From the NCBI GenBank assembly GCA_002336765.1, contig DDES01000138.1, positions 1 to 22,955 on the forward strand: a stretch of DNA of 22,955 nt, given 5' to 3'. The DNA comes from Novosphingobium sp. UBA1948. Lineage in GTDB: Bacteria; Pseudomonadota; Alphaproteobacteria; Sphingomonadales; Sphingomonadaceae. Below, in pieces: positions 14,190 to 22,631 of this stretch (position 1 is its first letter; every line of letters begins with the position of its first letter). A program made the position numbers and the translations under genes. The notes under the pieces are model-generated. The model was given only the letters and a program-made list of their open reading frames with translations, was not told the origin of the DNA and did no database searches.

Positions 14190-16877
14190 GTGAGTGAGAC
14201 CAAGCCAGATCCTGACGCGATCCTGAGGCTTGCCAAGCGGCAAGGCGAGCACAGGCAAGGCGCGCAAAAGGGCCGCCTCAAGGTTTTCCTTGGGGCGGCC
14301 CCCGGCGTTGGCAAGACCTGCGAAATGCTGAGCGAGGCCACGCAGCGCCGCGAGGCTGGCGAGGATGTGGTGATCGGCGTGATCGAAACCCATGGCCGCG
14401 CCGAGACAGAGGCGCGTCTCGCCGGCTTCGAGATCATTCCCCGGCGCGCCATCAACCATCGCGGGCAGAGCCTGCACGAGATGGACATCGACGCAATCAT
14501 CGCCCGCCGCCCCGCTCTGGTGCTGATCGACGAGCTGGCCCACACCAATGCCCCGTCCAGCCGCCATGACAAGCGTTGGCAGGATGTGGAGGAAGTGCTG
14601 GATGCCGGAATCGATGTGTTCTCGACGCTCAATGTCCAGCATCTCGAAAGCCTTAATGATGTCGTGGCCTCTTTCACCAAGGTGCGGGTGCGTGAAACCC
14701 TGCCCGACCGCTTGCTGGACGCTGCCGAGATCGAGGTGGTGGATATTCCGCCCGACGAGCTGATTGCGCGGCTTAAGGCGGGCAAGGTCTATGTGCCTCA
14801 GGAAGCCAGCCGCGCTCTCAGCCACTTCTTCTCGAAGGCAAACCTTACCGCGCTGCGTGAACTGGCGTTACGTCGCGCCGCGCAAGCGGTCGATGCGCAG
14901 ATGCTTGATTATTTGCGTGCCCACGCTCTGGCGGGTGCCTTTGCCGTTGGCGAGCGGGTGCTGGTGGCGGTGGGCGCGGATGGGTCGGGCGATGCAGTGG
15001 TGCGGGCAGGCAAACGGCTGGCCGATTCGCTGTCGGCACCATGGACCGCCGTGCATATCGATACACCCTATGGCGCGGCCCAAACCAACGGTCTGTCTGC
15101 CACGCTGCATCTGGCCAGCCAGCTCGGCGCGCAGGTCATCACTGTGCCAGCGGGTGATGTAGCGCAAGGGCTGCTACAAATGGCGGGTGAATTGCGCGCG
15201 ACCATTCTGGTTACGGGCGCTTCGGATCGGCGCAGCCTGTGGGGCTTGGTTTGGCGAGGGCAGGCCATCGAGCAGAGGCTGCGATCAGCGGATGCCGGCT
15301 TCGCGTTGCATACCATACCGGTCGGCGCGCGCCTTGCGGCAAGCACTGCGGCAGATGCCCCAACCACCAAGGCGTCTGTCGCCGCGGGCGCAAGGCCGAC
15401 ACCTGCCGGACTAGCACTATCCAGCCTGTTGGTCGCGGCGGTCACGCTGTTGGGCACCATGATCGCCAGCCTTGGCAACATTACCAACATCGCCTTGCTC
15501 TATCTGTTGCCTGTGATGCTGGCAGCCACGCGCTATGGTTTGTGGACAGGCCTTGCAACAGGGCTGGTCTCGTCGCTGGCCTACAATTTCTTCTTCATTC
15601 CACCGCTTTATACTTTCACCATCGCCGATCCACAGAACATTATCACCGTCGTCGTCCTGCTGGCAGTGGCCATTGCGGTCAGCCACATGGCGGGGCGTTT
15701 GCGCGAAACGGCGGAGGTCTCGCGTGCCAGCGCCGCGCGCAGCCATACGCTGGCCGGATTTGCAAAGCGCCTTACCGGACTGGGTTCGGTCAGCGACATT
15801 GCGCGGGTCCTGTGCGAGGAGAGCGCGGCGCTGCTGGGGGGCTATACCGTGCTGCTGATGCCCTCCGAGAGCGGGCTGACGCTGCAAGCCGCCACGCCGT
15901 CCGATATCACCTTGCAGCCACTCGACCATGTCGTGGCGCAATGGGCGCTTGATAATCGCCGTCCCGCAGGACGCGGCTCGGACACGCTCAGCGCGGCGGA
16001 ATGGCTGTTTATGCCGATCGAAGCGGGCGGGCAGGCGCTGGCGGTGCTGGGGCTGGCCAATCCCGATGTTGGCCGGCCTGTGCGCGCCGATCTCCTGCCT
16101 TTGGTCACCAGCTTTCTCGATCAGGCGGGGCTGGCATTTGACCGCGCGCGTTTGGAGATAGAGCGCGCCAGCATCAAACAGCTTGAGGAGCGCGACGCGC
16201 TGCGTGCGGCGCTCCTCTCTTCGGTAAGCCACGACCTGCGCACGCCGTTGACGGCCGTGATGGGCTTGCTGGGCGACCTGAAGCCATCATCGGGGGAACA
16301 GGACAAGCTGCTAACACTGGCCCGCGCCGAAGCCGAACGCTTGCAGCGCTTCGTGTCAAACCTGCTGGATATGGTGCGGATCGAAACTGGCGGGATAGAA
16401 TTGCACCCCGAAGCTGTCGATCTGGCCGAAGCGGTGACCAGCGCAGTGCACGACCTGCGCCGCCTGTTGGGCCAACGCAAGGTGCAGATCGCCATCGCTC
16501 CCGATCTGCCGCTGGTGCGCCTTGATGCGCGATTGCTGCATCATTGCCTCATCAACCTGATCCAGAATGCCGCGCAATACAGCCCTCCGACCAGTCCGAT
16601 AACGCTCGCAGCCCATCGATTGCCGAATGGCCTGGACCTGTGCGTGCTCGACGAAGGTGCAGGTTTGCCCGCCGGGGCAGAGCGGCTTGTGTTCGAAACC
16701 TTCAAGCGCCTCGAGGGGTCCGACCGCACGGGCGGAACAGGCCTTGGCCTTGCCATCGTGAAAGGGTTCGCCGAGGCGATGGGGCTGAGCGTATCGGCCG
16801 TCAATCGCTGTGACCACCAAGGGGCCTGTTTCACGCTGCATATGGCCGAGGCGCAGATCTGGAAGGAAGGCTTGTGA
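14190..16877 (+). CDS. kdpD: Sensor histidine kinase KdpD
   Basis: KdpD is the membrane-bound K+/turgor sensor kinase that phosphorylates KdpE. The GTG at 14190 (MSETKPDPDAI) is chosen: it follows kdpC by 7 bp and gives 895 residues against 894 in E. coli. The longer open frame from 13983 would lie inside kdpC. Domains in order: KdpD N-terminal domain with Walker A GAAPGVGKT (35-43) and LIDELAHTNAPSSRHDKRW; a universal-stress-protein-like region (about 250-370); four transmembrane helices (about 405-505); a GAF-like region; HisKA with H681 in SSVSHDLRTPLTAV; and the HATPase domain with N box (NLIQNAAQYS) and GTGLGLAIVKGF. It overlaps kdpE by 4 bp. Confidence 0.96.
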   Translation: MSETKPDPDAILRLAKRQGEHRQGAQKGRLKVFLGAAPGVGKTCEMLSEATQRREAGEDVVIGVIETHGRAETEARLAGFEIIPRRAINHRGQSLHEMDIDAIIARRPALVLIDELAHTNAPSSRHDKRWQDVEEVLDAGIDVFSTLNVQHLESLNDVVASFTKVRVRETLPDRLLDAAEIEVVDIPPDELIARLKAGKVYVPQEASRALSHFFSKANLTALRELALRRAAQAVDAQMLDYLRAHALAGAFAVGERVLVAVGADGSGDAVVRAGKRLADSLSAPWTAVHIDTPYGAAQTNGLSATLHLASQLGAQVITVPAGDVAQGLLQMAGELRATILVTGASDRRSLWGLVWRGQAIEQRLRSADAGFALHTIPVGARLAASTAADAPTTKASVAAGARPTPAGLALSSLLVAAVTLLGTMIASLGNITNIALLYLLPVMLAATRYGLWTGLATGLVSSLAYNFFFIPPLYTFTIADPQNIITVVVLLAVAIAVSHMAGRLRETAEVSRASAARSHTLAGFAKRLTGLGSVSDIARVLCEESAALLGGYTVLLMPSESGLTLQAATPSDITLQPLDHVVAQWALDNRRPAGRGSDTLSAAEWLFMPIEAGGQALAVLGLANPDVGRPVRADLLPLVTSFLDQAGLAFDRARLEIERASIKQLEERDALRAALLSSVSHDLRTPLTAVMGLLGDLKPSSGEQDKLLTLARAEAERLQRFVSNLLDMVRIETGGIELHPEAVDLAEAVTSAVHDLRRLLGQRKVQIAIAPDLPLVRLDARLLHHCLINLIQNAAQYSPPTSPITLAAHRLPNGLDLCVLDEGAGLPAGAERLVFETFKRLEGSDRTGGTGLGLAIVKGFAEAMGLSVSAVNRCDHQGACFTLHMAEAQIWKEGL

Positions 16878-17569
16878 ACGCGGCGAAGATCCTTGTGGTG
16901 GACGATGAAATGGCGATCCGCCGGCTCCTCAAGGCCGGACTTGCCCGGGCGGGGTTTGTCATTTTGGAGGCTGCGAATGCCCGCGAGGCCCTGAACGCGC
17001 TGGCCATCGACAAGCCCGACCTGATCCTGCTCGATCTTGGCCTGCCCGACCGCGACGGGCTGGAACTGGTCGGAACCATCAAGGCGGCCAAGGCGGCCCT
17101 GATCGTTGTTTCCGCGCGCGACGCGACCTCGGAGAAGGTCGCCGCGCTTGACCTCGGCGCCGATGACTATGTGACCAAGCCCTTTGACACCGAGGAGGTG
17201 CTGGCGCGCGTACGGGTGGCCTTGCGCAACCGCGCCTTGGCGGACACACCCGAGCCAGTATTCCATTTTGGCTCCATCACGATCGATCTGGTGGCTCGCC
17301 TCGTCCATCGCGATGGTGATGCCGTGCACCTCAGCCCGAAGGAGTACGGTTTTCTGGCCGAGCTGGCCCGCCATCCGGGGCGCGTCCTGTCGCATGCCGC
17401 CATTCTGCGCGCGGTGTGGGGACCGGGGCAGGAGCAGTCTGTCGAATATCTGCGTGTGGCAGCGCGGGGACTGCGGCGAAAGCTGGAGGATGTGCCGGTG
17501 GATAAAAGCATCATCCGCAACGAACCCGGGATCGGCTATCGCCTGATGGCCGACCATGGCACGGGATGA
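16874..17569 (+). CDS. kdpE: Response regulator KdpE
   Basis: KdpE is the OmpR/PhoB-type regulator that activates kdp transcription on low K+ or osmotic stress. It has 231 residues. The receiver domain shows acidic D10-D11, the phosphoacceptor D54 (ILLDLGLPDRDG), the switch Ser in VVSARD and the conserved Lys in DDYVTKPFDTEEV. The winged-helix domain ends RLMADHGTG, after VHLSPKEYGFLAELARHPG and IIRNEPGIGYRL. The GTG start overlaps the kdpD stop (GTGA), so the two are translationally coupled. It is the last gene of the locus. The likely target is the TTTATAC element at 9234. No clear terminator follows; an IS remnant begins about 60 bp downstream. Confidence 0.96.
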   Translation: MNAAKILVVDDEMAIRRLLKAGLARAGFVILEAANAREALNALAIDKPDLILLDLGLPDRDGLELVGTIKAAKAALIVVSARDATSEKVAALDLGADDYVTKPFDTEEVLARVRVALRNRALADTPEPVFHFGSITIDLVARLVHRDGDAVHLSPKEYGFLAELARHPGRVLSHAAILRAVWGPGQEQSVEYLRVAARGLRRKLEDVPVDKSIIRNEPGIGYRLMADHGTG

Positions 17570-17629
17570 CCGGAGCTATAAGCGGCGAAGGTTGAACGGA
17601 TCCGGCATACACAATCGGTTTCGCCCCTG

Positions 17630-17947
17630 CCCCCGACGCTGCCCGAACTGCTTGACCGGTTTCCTGCAGATCAGGAGGTTGCTTCAGCCACAGCCGATGG
17701 CGCCTATGACGATGCCATCATCATACCCACGCGTAGAAACGCCAAGCTCTGGAAGCCAAACCCCGCTGGCGTCGCGGCGCGCAACGATATTCTGCGCGCG
17801 ACTTAGATCGCCAGATCACTGAAATTCGGGTCAGGATCGCCTGCCTCGATCGTTACACAAGGCTCGCAATACCGATCTCGAACCCGCCGCATCAATCCAA
17901 AGGCTTGGGGAGAAGCCCAGCCCACAGGCCTTTTGTGCAACAGCGCC
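17630..17947 (+). mobile_element. Decayed IS5-family insertion sequence remnant
   Basis: The plus strand encodes pieces of an IS5-family (DDE) transposase C-terminal half. Frame 2 reads PTLPELLDRFPADQE, then TADGAYD with the conserved catalytic Asp, then IIPTRRNAKLWKPNP and ARNDILRAT up to a stop at 17804. About 15 residues that normally follow GAYD (the T-R-x-C-H region) are missing. After the stop a different frame (from 17806) gives LDRQITEIRVRIACLDRYTRLAIP, the usual final block, so the region between (the YREK-like catalytic part) is deleted. TTTTGTGCAACAGCGCC at 17931-17947 has the form of the terminal inverted repeat of such elements. The left end is missing. Confidence 0.8.
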
Positions 17948-17979
17948 ATCCCGCGCGCATCCTCATCCATAGCTATATC

Positions 17980-18017
17980 AAAATATGGTCCGGGAGGGGA
18001 TCGGACCCTCCCGGACC
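17980..18017 (-). terminator. Rho-independent terminator of the TonB receptor gene
   Basis: GGTCCGGGAGGG (17987-17998) and CCCTCCCGGACC (18006-18017) pair perfectly over 12 bp with a 7-base loop. On the minus strand the stem is followed by ATATTTTGATAT. It lies 7 bp beyond the stop codon of the receptor gene. Confidence 0.85.
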
Positions 18018-18024
18018 AGCCGGT

Positions 18025-20451
18025 TTAAAGGCGGATTCTACCTTCGATGCCGAAGGTACGCGCTTCATTGTAAATGCCGCCCAATCCGGTCGTGGTGGAA
18101 AGCGTGCGGCTGTAGAGATACTGGGCGTTGAACAGGTTACGCGCCCAGACGGCGACAGTCATGGTCGCCCCCGACGATCCGACCGCAATGTCACCGATGG
18201 CAATCCGGCCATTGAACACGACAGCCGACTCGCTCTTGATCTTTTGCGAGGCGCCCGAATAGGTCAGGCTGCCATAGGCACCCGAATCCCAGCTTGCATC
18301 GAGATGGGTGCGCAGCGTGACAGGGCCCAGCGGCCGTTCATAGTCGATCTGGCCGCCCAGCGCATGCATCGGCGTGTAGATCTGGTTGGCGGGCAGCGGC
18401 GGATTGTACACCATGCCCACGCCCGGTGTGTAGGTGGGAAAGGGATTGCGGGCATCGGGCAGATCGACGCGAACATAGGCATAATTGGCCGACAGCGTCA
18501 GCCCCCTGGCCAGCGCCAGATTGAGTTCGGCCTCGATCCCGCTCACACGCCCCGTGCCCGGAACATTGACCGTGTCGGATGTGGTGCGGGTTGTCACGCC
18601 AATCGGATTCCCGCTGGCATCGAGGTTATAGTAGGGGCCGGAGAACTCCATCTGCACATTCTTGTAGGTGCCGAAATAGCCCGTCAGGTTGAAGCGGGCG
18701 CGGCGGTTGAGAAATTCGGTCTTGATGCCCCCCTCGAAGATCGAAACCTCTTCGGGATTGACCGCCGCATAGGTCAGCGAACGCGAATTGGCGCCGCCCG
18801 AGCGATAGCCGCTGCTCCATTTGCCATAGGCGTGGATGTCGGGCGTCACATCCACCGAAATGTTGATCATCGGGTCGAACCGCGACCATGACCGGCGGAA
18901 ATCGAGCAGACGCTTGGCCTTGCCGGTGGGATCGTCCGGATCGGCTGGCAGGCCGTTGTTGACCACCAGCAGCGTGCCCTTCTTGCGGTCATTGGTCCAG
19001 CGCCCGCCAAGGGTCAGATGCAGGACATCATCCAGCAGCGCGGGCGTATAGGTGAACTGGCCAAAGGCGCCATAGCTCTCGGTGGAAGCCTTGCTGGCGC
19101 GGTCGACCGGCAGACCCGGCATCAGGGCATTGTCGATAATGGCCACCTTGGTCGTCGGAATGGCAACAACCGTGGCAACGGTGCCGTCGCTGTTGAGCGA
19201 CATGCTGTTCACCGTCTGGGCAAAATCGCGCACGCTTTCGTAATAGCCGAGCGCGCCCACCACATAGCGCAGCCGACCACTCTCGCCGATCAGCTGGAAT
19301 TCCTGACTATACTGATACTGGTCGAAATTGGCGAGGCTATAGCGCGCGAAAGGGATGCTGGCCGCCGCGCCGGAAATGAAATTGGCGCTCACCGAGGTCA
19401 GGTTGCTGTTGTCGAACTGCGACTGGGCCAGTTCGCGGTAGGAAGTGATCGACTTGACCGTCAGCTGCGGAGACGCGGTCCAGCTCAGGTTGAGCGTGTG
19501 GCCGGACTGGGTGCCAATGCTGGGCTGCATGGGAACGCCAACCACCGCAACGCTCGCGCGGCCCGGCTGTAGCGCCAGCAATGGAGGACGGTTGAAAGTG
19601 CCTTTCTCGATCACCTGACGGTAGATGGTGGTGGAGGAGTCCTTCGCAATGTCGAAAGTATAGTTGGCGGTAAAAGCGCCACTCGGCTTCCACTGTACCT
19701 GTCCATGCAGGCCACGGCGATCCCACGCGTTGAAATCGGCCGCGCCGGGCATAGGGTTGTCGACCAGACCGTCGCGCGCCGTGATGATCCCGTCGATCTT
19801 GACGCTGACATTGTGGAATTCCGGCAGATTGAGATGGCCTTCAGCCTTGTAGCTACCGTAATTGCCGATGCCCGTGGTCAAATCCAGCCCGAATCGGCCG
19901 GTGGGTTTCTTGGTCACAATATTGAGCGCGCCACCAATGGTGTTACGGCCGAACAGCGTGCCTTGCGGCCCCTTCAGCACCTCGATGCTCTCGACATCGT
20001 AAAGCGCCGCACTCAACCCCTGCGGGCGGCCGAGATAGACGCCGTCGATATAGACACCCACACCCGAATCCAGCGCGGGCTGGTTGGTGTCCTGCATCAC
20101 GCCGATGCCGCGAATGTTCAGGATCAGCGAAAAGGGGCGGCTGGCATAGGGCAGCACACGCAAGCTGGGGATCGTGCCGCCCATCAGATCGGTCAGCGAC
20201 TGGACATGGCGATTGGTCAGATCATTCGCGCCCATCACCGAAATCGAGATCGGCGTCTTTTGCAGGCTGGCCGGCCGCTTTTCGGCGGTCACCACGATCT
20301 GCTCCAGAGCGGCGCGATCCGCTTCCGGCTCCTCGGCGGCCTGCGCGGCCGGCGCGGCCAAGAGCAGCGGGCCAACCAAGATGGTGCTGGCTGCCCAGAT
20401 ATGCTTTTTGCGCGGAAACGCCATCACGTCCCGCCCCCCGATGTGCTGCAT
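18025..20451 (-). CDS. TonB-dependent receptor, outer membrane
   Basis: This is an 808-residue outer-membrane transporter energised by TonB. A Sec signal peptide precedes AAPAAQA-AEEPE, and the TonB box EQIVVTAEKR lies at about residues 50-59. The plug (about 65-180) has GVGVYIDGVYLGRPQG and the classic VESIEVLKGPQGTLFGRNTIGGALNI. The rest is a beta-barrel ending ARTFGIEGRIRL. The plug is of the sphingomonad family often found in catabolic and nutrient-uptake loci. The ATG at 20451 is chosen because AAGGAG (20463-20458, minus strand) lies 6 bases upstream; the TTG at 20457 is too close and an internal ATG at 20424 lacks a better site. It is monocistronic, ending at a strong terminator. The ligand is unknown. 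Confidence 0.92.
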   Translation of the reverse strand: MQHIGGRDVMAFPRKKHIWAASTILVGPLLLAAPAAQAAEEPEADRAALEQIVVTAEKRPASLQKTPISISVMGANDLTNRHVQSLTDLMGGTIPSLRVLPYASRPFSLILNIRGIGVMQDTNQPALDSGVGVYIDGVYLGRPQGLSAALYDVESIEVLKGPQGTLFGRNTIGGALNIVTKKPTGRFGLDLTTGIGNYGSYKAEGHLNLPEFHNVSVKIDGIITARDGLVDNPMPGAADFNAWDRRGLHGQVQWKPSGAFTANYTFDIAKDSSTTIYRQVIEKGTFNRPPLLALQPGRASVAVVGVPMQPSIGTQSGHTLNLSWTASPQLTVKSITSYRELAQSQFDNSNLTSVSANFISGAAASIPFARYSLANFDQYQYSQEFQLIGESGRLRYVVGALGYYESVRDFAQTVNSMSLNSDGTVATVVAIPTTKVAIIDNALMPGLPVDRASKASTESYGAFGQFTYTPALLDDVLHLTLGGRWTNDRKKGTLLVVNNGLPADPDDPTGKAKRLLDFRRSWSRFDPMINISVDVTPDIHAYGKWSSGYRSGGANSRSLTYAAVNPEEVSIFEGGIKTEFLNRRARFNLTGYFGTYKNVQMEFSGPYYNLDASGNPIGVTTRTTSDTVNVPGTGRVSGIEAELNLALARGLTLSANYAYVRVDLPDARNPFPTYTPGVGMVYNPPLPANQIYTPMHALGGQIDYERPLGPVTLRTHLDASWDSGAYGSLTYSGASQKIKSESAVVFNGRIAIGDIAVGSSGATMTVAVWARNLFNAQYLYSRTLSTTTGLGGIYNEARTFGIEGRIRL

Positions 20452-20634
20452 GATCAACTCCTTGCCCGAACGAACGTGTCAAAAGACTTGCCTGCGCCAC
20501 AGGCGCCGCACACTCGGGCTAGAAAGGGGGGGTGTCAGCGTGGTTGCGGTTCGGTGATTCTGGCGTGACTTGCAACAAACTTGTTTGAGCAGGGATTACA
20601 GTGCGCCATCCTGCAGGGCAGCCCATACCGGCAA

Positions 20635-20672
20635 CCCGGGCAAAGCCGGGATACGGGGCGCTCCCTCGCCCC
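20635..20672. repeat. Tandem GC-rich hairpins at the pyrE break point
   Basis: CCCGG (20635-20639) pairs with CCGGG (20646-20650), and GGGGCG (20655-20660) pairs with CGCCCC (20667-20672). Recognisable pyrE coding sequence stops at 20672, exactly where the second hairpin begins. The pair may be a terminator or a REP-like element. The other 180 or so bases up to the receptor start at 20451 hold its promoter region, with nothing else I can name. Confidence 0.4.
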
Positions 20673-20827
20673 GCCACATCCCGCAGCAACACCGGATTCG
20701 CCTCAAAGCGGTATTTGTCGAAATAATGCGTCGCATGCCGCCCCGAGCGCAGCACGAAGGAGCCTTCCAGCCGCGAGGCTGCGGCGATGCGTTGATAAAG
20801 TGGATCGGACACCGACACCTCACGCAC
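20672..20827 (-). pseudogene. pyrE: N-terminal remnant of orotate phosphoribosyltransferase
   Basis: PyrE converts orotate and PRPP to OMP in pyrimidine synthesis. The minus strand reads SDPLYQRIAAASRLEG, then SFVLRSGRHATHYFDKYRFE and ANPVLLRDVA, which matches the start of sphingomonad PyrE proteins (G-x-F-x-LRSG-x-x-ATHYFDKYRFEA). Homology then stops after about 50 residues. The catalytic loop and the PRPP-binding motif, which should lie further on, are absent. The frame stays open to 20519 with unrelated sequence. A GTG start at 20827, 20818 or 20812 overlaps or abuts the ABC transporter stop (20820-20822), so the intact gene was once the last member of this operon. A working pyrE must exist elsewhere if the strain makes pyrimidines. 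Confidence 0.8.
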
Positions 20828-22631
20828 TCAGAAGATCGGACTCGTGATGCGCCTGCATCTCGTAAAGGCGGCGATAGGCGCCTTCCCGCTTGAGCATCAG
20901 CGCGGTATGGCTGCCCTGCTCGACGATGCGCCCCGCCTCGAACACCACGATGCGATCGACACGGCGCACGGTGGACAGCCGGTGCGCGATAATCAGCGTG
21001 GTGCGATCCGCCATCAACGCCTCGATGGCCTCCTGCACCAATCGCTCGGTCTGGGTGTCCAGCGCCGAGGTCGCCTCGTCGAGCAGCAGGATCGGCCGGT
21101 CGGCCAGAATGGCCCGGGCGATGGCGATGCGCTGCCGTTCGCCACCCGACAGTTTGGCACCGCGCTCGCCGACCAGACTGTCATAGCCTTCGCGCAACTG
21201 GCTGATGAAATCATGCGCACGGGCGCGCCTGGCGGCCTCGACAATGGCCTCCATCGATACCCCGGGGCGGGCATAGGCGATGTTTTCGGCAAGGCTGCGA
21301 TGGAACAGCAAAGGCTCCTGCGGCACCAGCGAGATCAACGCACGCAACCGGAAGGGATCGAGGCCGGAAATATCGATGCCGTCGATGGCGATGCTGCCGC
21401 GATCAGGCTCATAGAGCCGCTGGATCAACTTGAAGGCGGTGGATTTACCCGAACCCGAGGCTCCGACCAGCGCCACGCTCTCCCCCGCCGCCACGGTGAA
21501 GGACAGGTCATCATAGACCCGCTTGCCATCGGGATAGGCGAAGCCCACGCGTCGGAAATCGATCTGCCCACGCTCGATGCGCAAGGGCGGCTGATCGCAA
21601 GCGAGCCCTTCGGGCTCGGCCACCAGAAATTCGGCGGCATCCTCCATCTCGGCATAGGCCCGCTGGATGGTGCGGATATCCTGCCCCACACTGCGCAACT
21701 GCCCCGAGAGCATCACCGTGGCCGACACGGCAAAGGCGCTGTCGGCCACACTGGCCCGCCCGTGCAGCGCCATCCATGCCACCAGCGCGATCACCGACAA
21801 TTGCGCCAAAGCCCAAACCAGCATTTGCAGGGCATTGGTGTCGGTCGCGCGGTTGAACGCGGCCCGAGCCAGTTCCGCCCATTCCTGCGATATGGCCAGA
21901 AGACGGGCATTTTCGCGCTCTTCGGCCGCAAAGGCCTTCACCGAGGCATTGTTGTTGACCGCATCGGCCAACGCGCCGGTCAACCGGCTGTCACGCGCCG
22001 CCGCCTGCATCGAAAGCGGCCGCACCCAACGCGCCGACAGCAGGACACTCACCACAATGAACACGCCGCTCAGCAGGAAAAATCCCGCACCAGCCAGTGG
22101 AAGCCGCCACGCGATCAACCCGCCCAGCACGCCAAGCAGCAGCAAGGGCTGCAACAGGCGCAGCACAAGGATATTGCTCAACATATCCAGCGCCCAGCGT
22201 GCACGGGAAATGCGGTGCACGGTCGCACCCGAAAGGTTGGAGGCATGCCAGTCGGTGGGCAGGCGCTGCACGCGGGCGAAAAGGTCAAGCTGCAACCGCT
22301 GCATCGAGCGCACCGACAGCGCATTCCAGTGCCGGTCCAGCAACTGGCGCAGCACAATAGCCAGCACCAGCGCCAGTGCCACCACCGCAAACTGGCCCCA
22401 CAAAGTGTCACCCCCGCCGCGATAGGAACCATGCGCCACCGCCCCCACCAGATTACCCATGGCGAGCGGGGCCACGGTCTCGGCCGCAATCACCAGCGCC
22501 AGCAGGCCGAAGATCACGCCGACCTCGCGCCGCTCGGTCAGCCAGTATCGGGCGAAAACCGCCACGGTCTGTTGCCAGTCAAGCTGGGTCATGCGGCGCG
22601 GGATCCGCGCATTACCGAGGGCATTGCTCAT
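20820..22631 (-). CDS. ABC exporter, fused permease and ATPase (MsbA/ABCB-type half-transporter)
   Basis: This is a 603-residue type IV ABC exporter expected to work as a dimer in the inner membrane. The transmembrane domain occupies about residues 35-325 with six hydrophobic helices. The nucleotide-binding domain follows with Walker A GASGSGKST (about 391), the Q-loop in SLVPQEPLLF, signature LSGGERQRIAIARA (about 494), Walker B ILLLDEATSALD (about 514) and the H-loop IIAHRLSTV. All catalytic residues are intact. The ATG at 22631 overlaps the stop of the upstream EEP-family gene (ATGA), and its own stop overlaps the pyrE remnant. The substrate (lipid, peptide or drug) is not evident from sequence, and the MsbA label would be too specific. 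Confidence 0.94.
   Translation of the reverse strand: MSNALGNARIPRRMTQLDWQQTVAVFARYWLTERREVGVIFGLLALVIAAETVAPLAMGNLVGAVAHGSYRGGGDTLWGQFAVVALALVLAIVLRQLLDRHWNALSVRSMQRLQLDLFARVQRLPTDWHASNLSGATVHRISRARWALDMLSNILVLRLLQPLLLLGVLGGLIAWRLPLAGAGFFLLSGVFIVVSVLLSARWVRPLSMQAAARDSRLTGALADAVNNNASVKAFAAEERENARLLAISQEWAELARAAFNRATDTNALQMLVWALAQLSVIALVAWMALHGRASVADSAFAVSATVMLSGQLRSVGQDIRTIQRAYAEMEDAAEFLVAEPEGLACDQPPLRIERGQIDFRRVGFAYPDGKRVYDDLSFTVAAGESVALVGASGSGKSTAFKLIQRLYEPDRGSIAIDGIDISGLDPFRLRALISLVPQEPLLFHRSLAENIAYARPGVSMEAIVEAARRARAHDFISQLREGYDSLVGERGAKLSGGERQRIAIARAILADRPILLLDEATSALDTQTERLVQEAIEALMADRTTLIIAHRLSTVRRVDRIVVFEAGRIVEQGSHTALMLKREGAYRRLYEMQAHHESDLLSA

Noticed and set aside
17905..18891. A 328-residue plus-strand frame over the end of the second receptor
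   Set aside because: It begins inside the IS remnant and then runs antisense to the receptor. Only the IS part (before 17947) carries homology.
20449..20490. TTGACA on the minus strand just before the second receptor, as a -35 box
   Set aside because: A -10 at 17 bp would fall on the ribosome-binding site and start codon, leaving no leader.
20576..20587. CAAAC-TT-GTTTG inverted repeat upstream of the second receptor
   Set aside because: Only 5-bp arms, with no match to an operator I can name. It could be chance.
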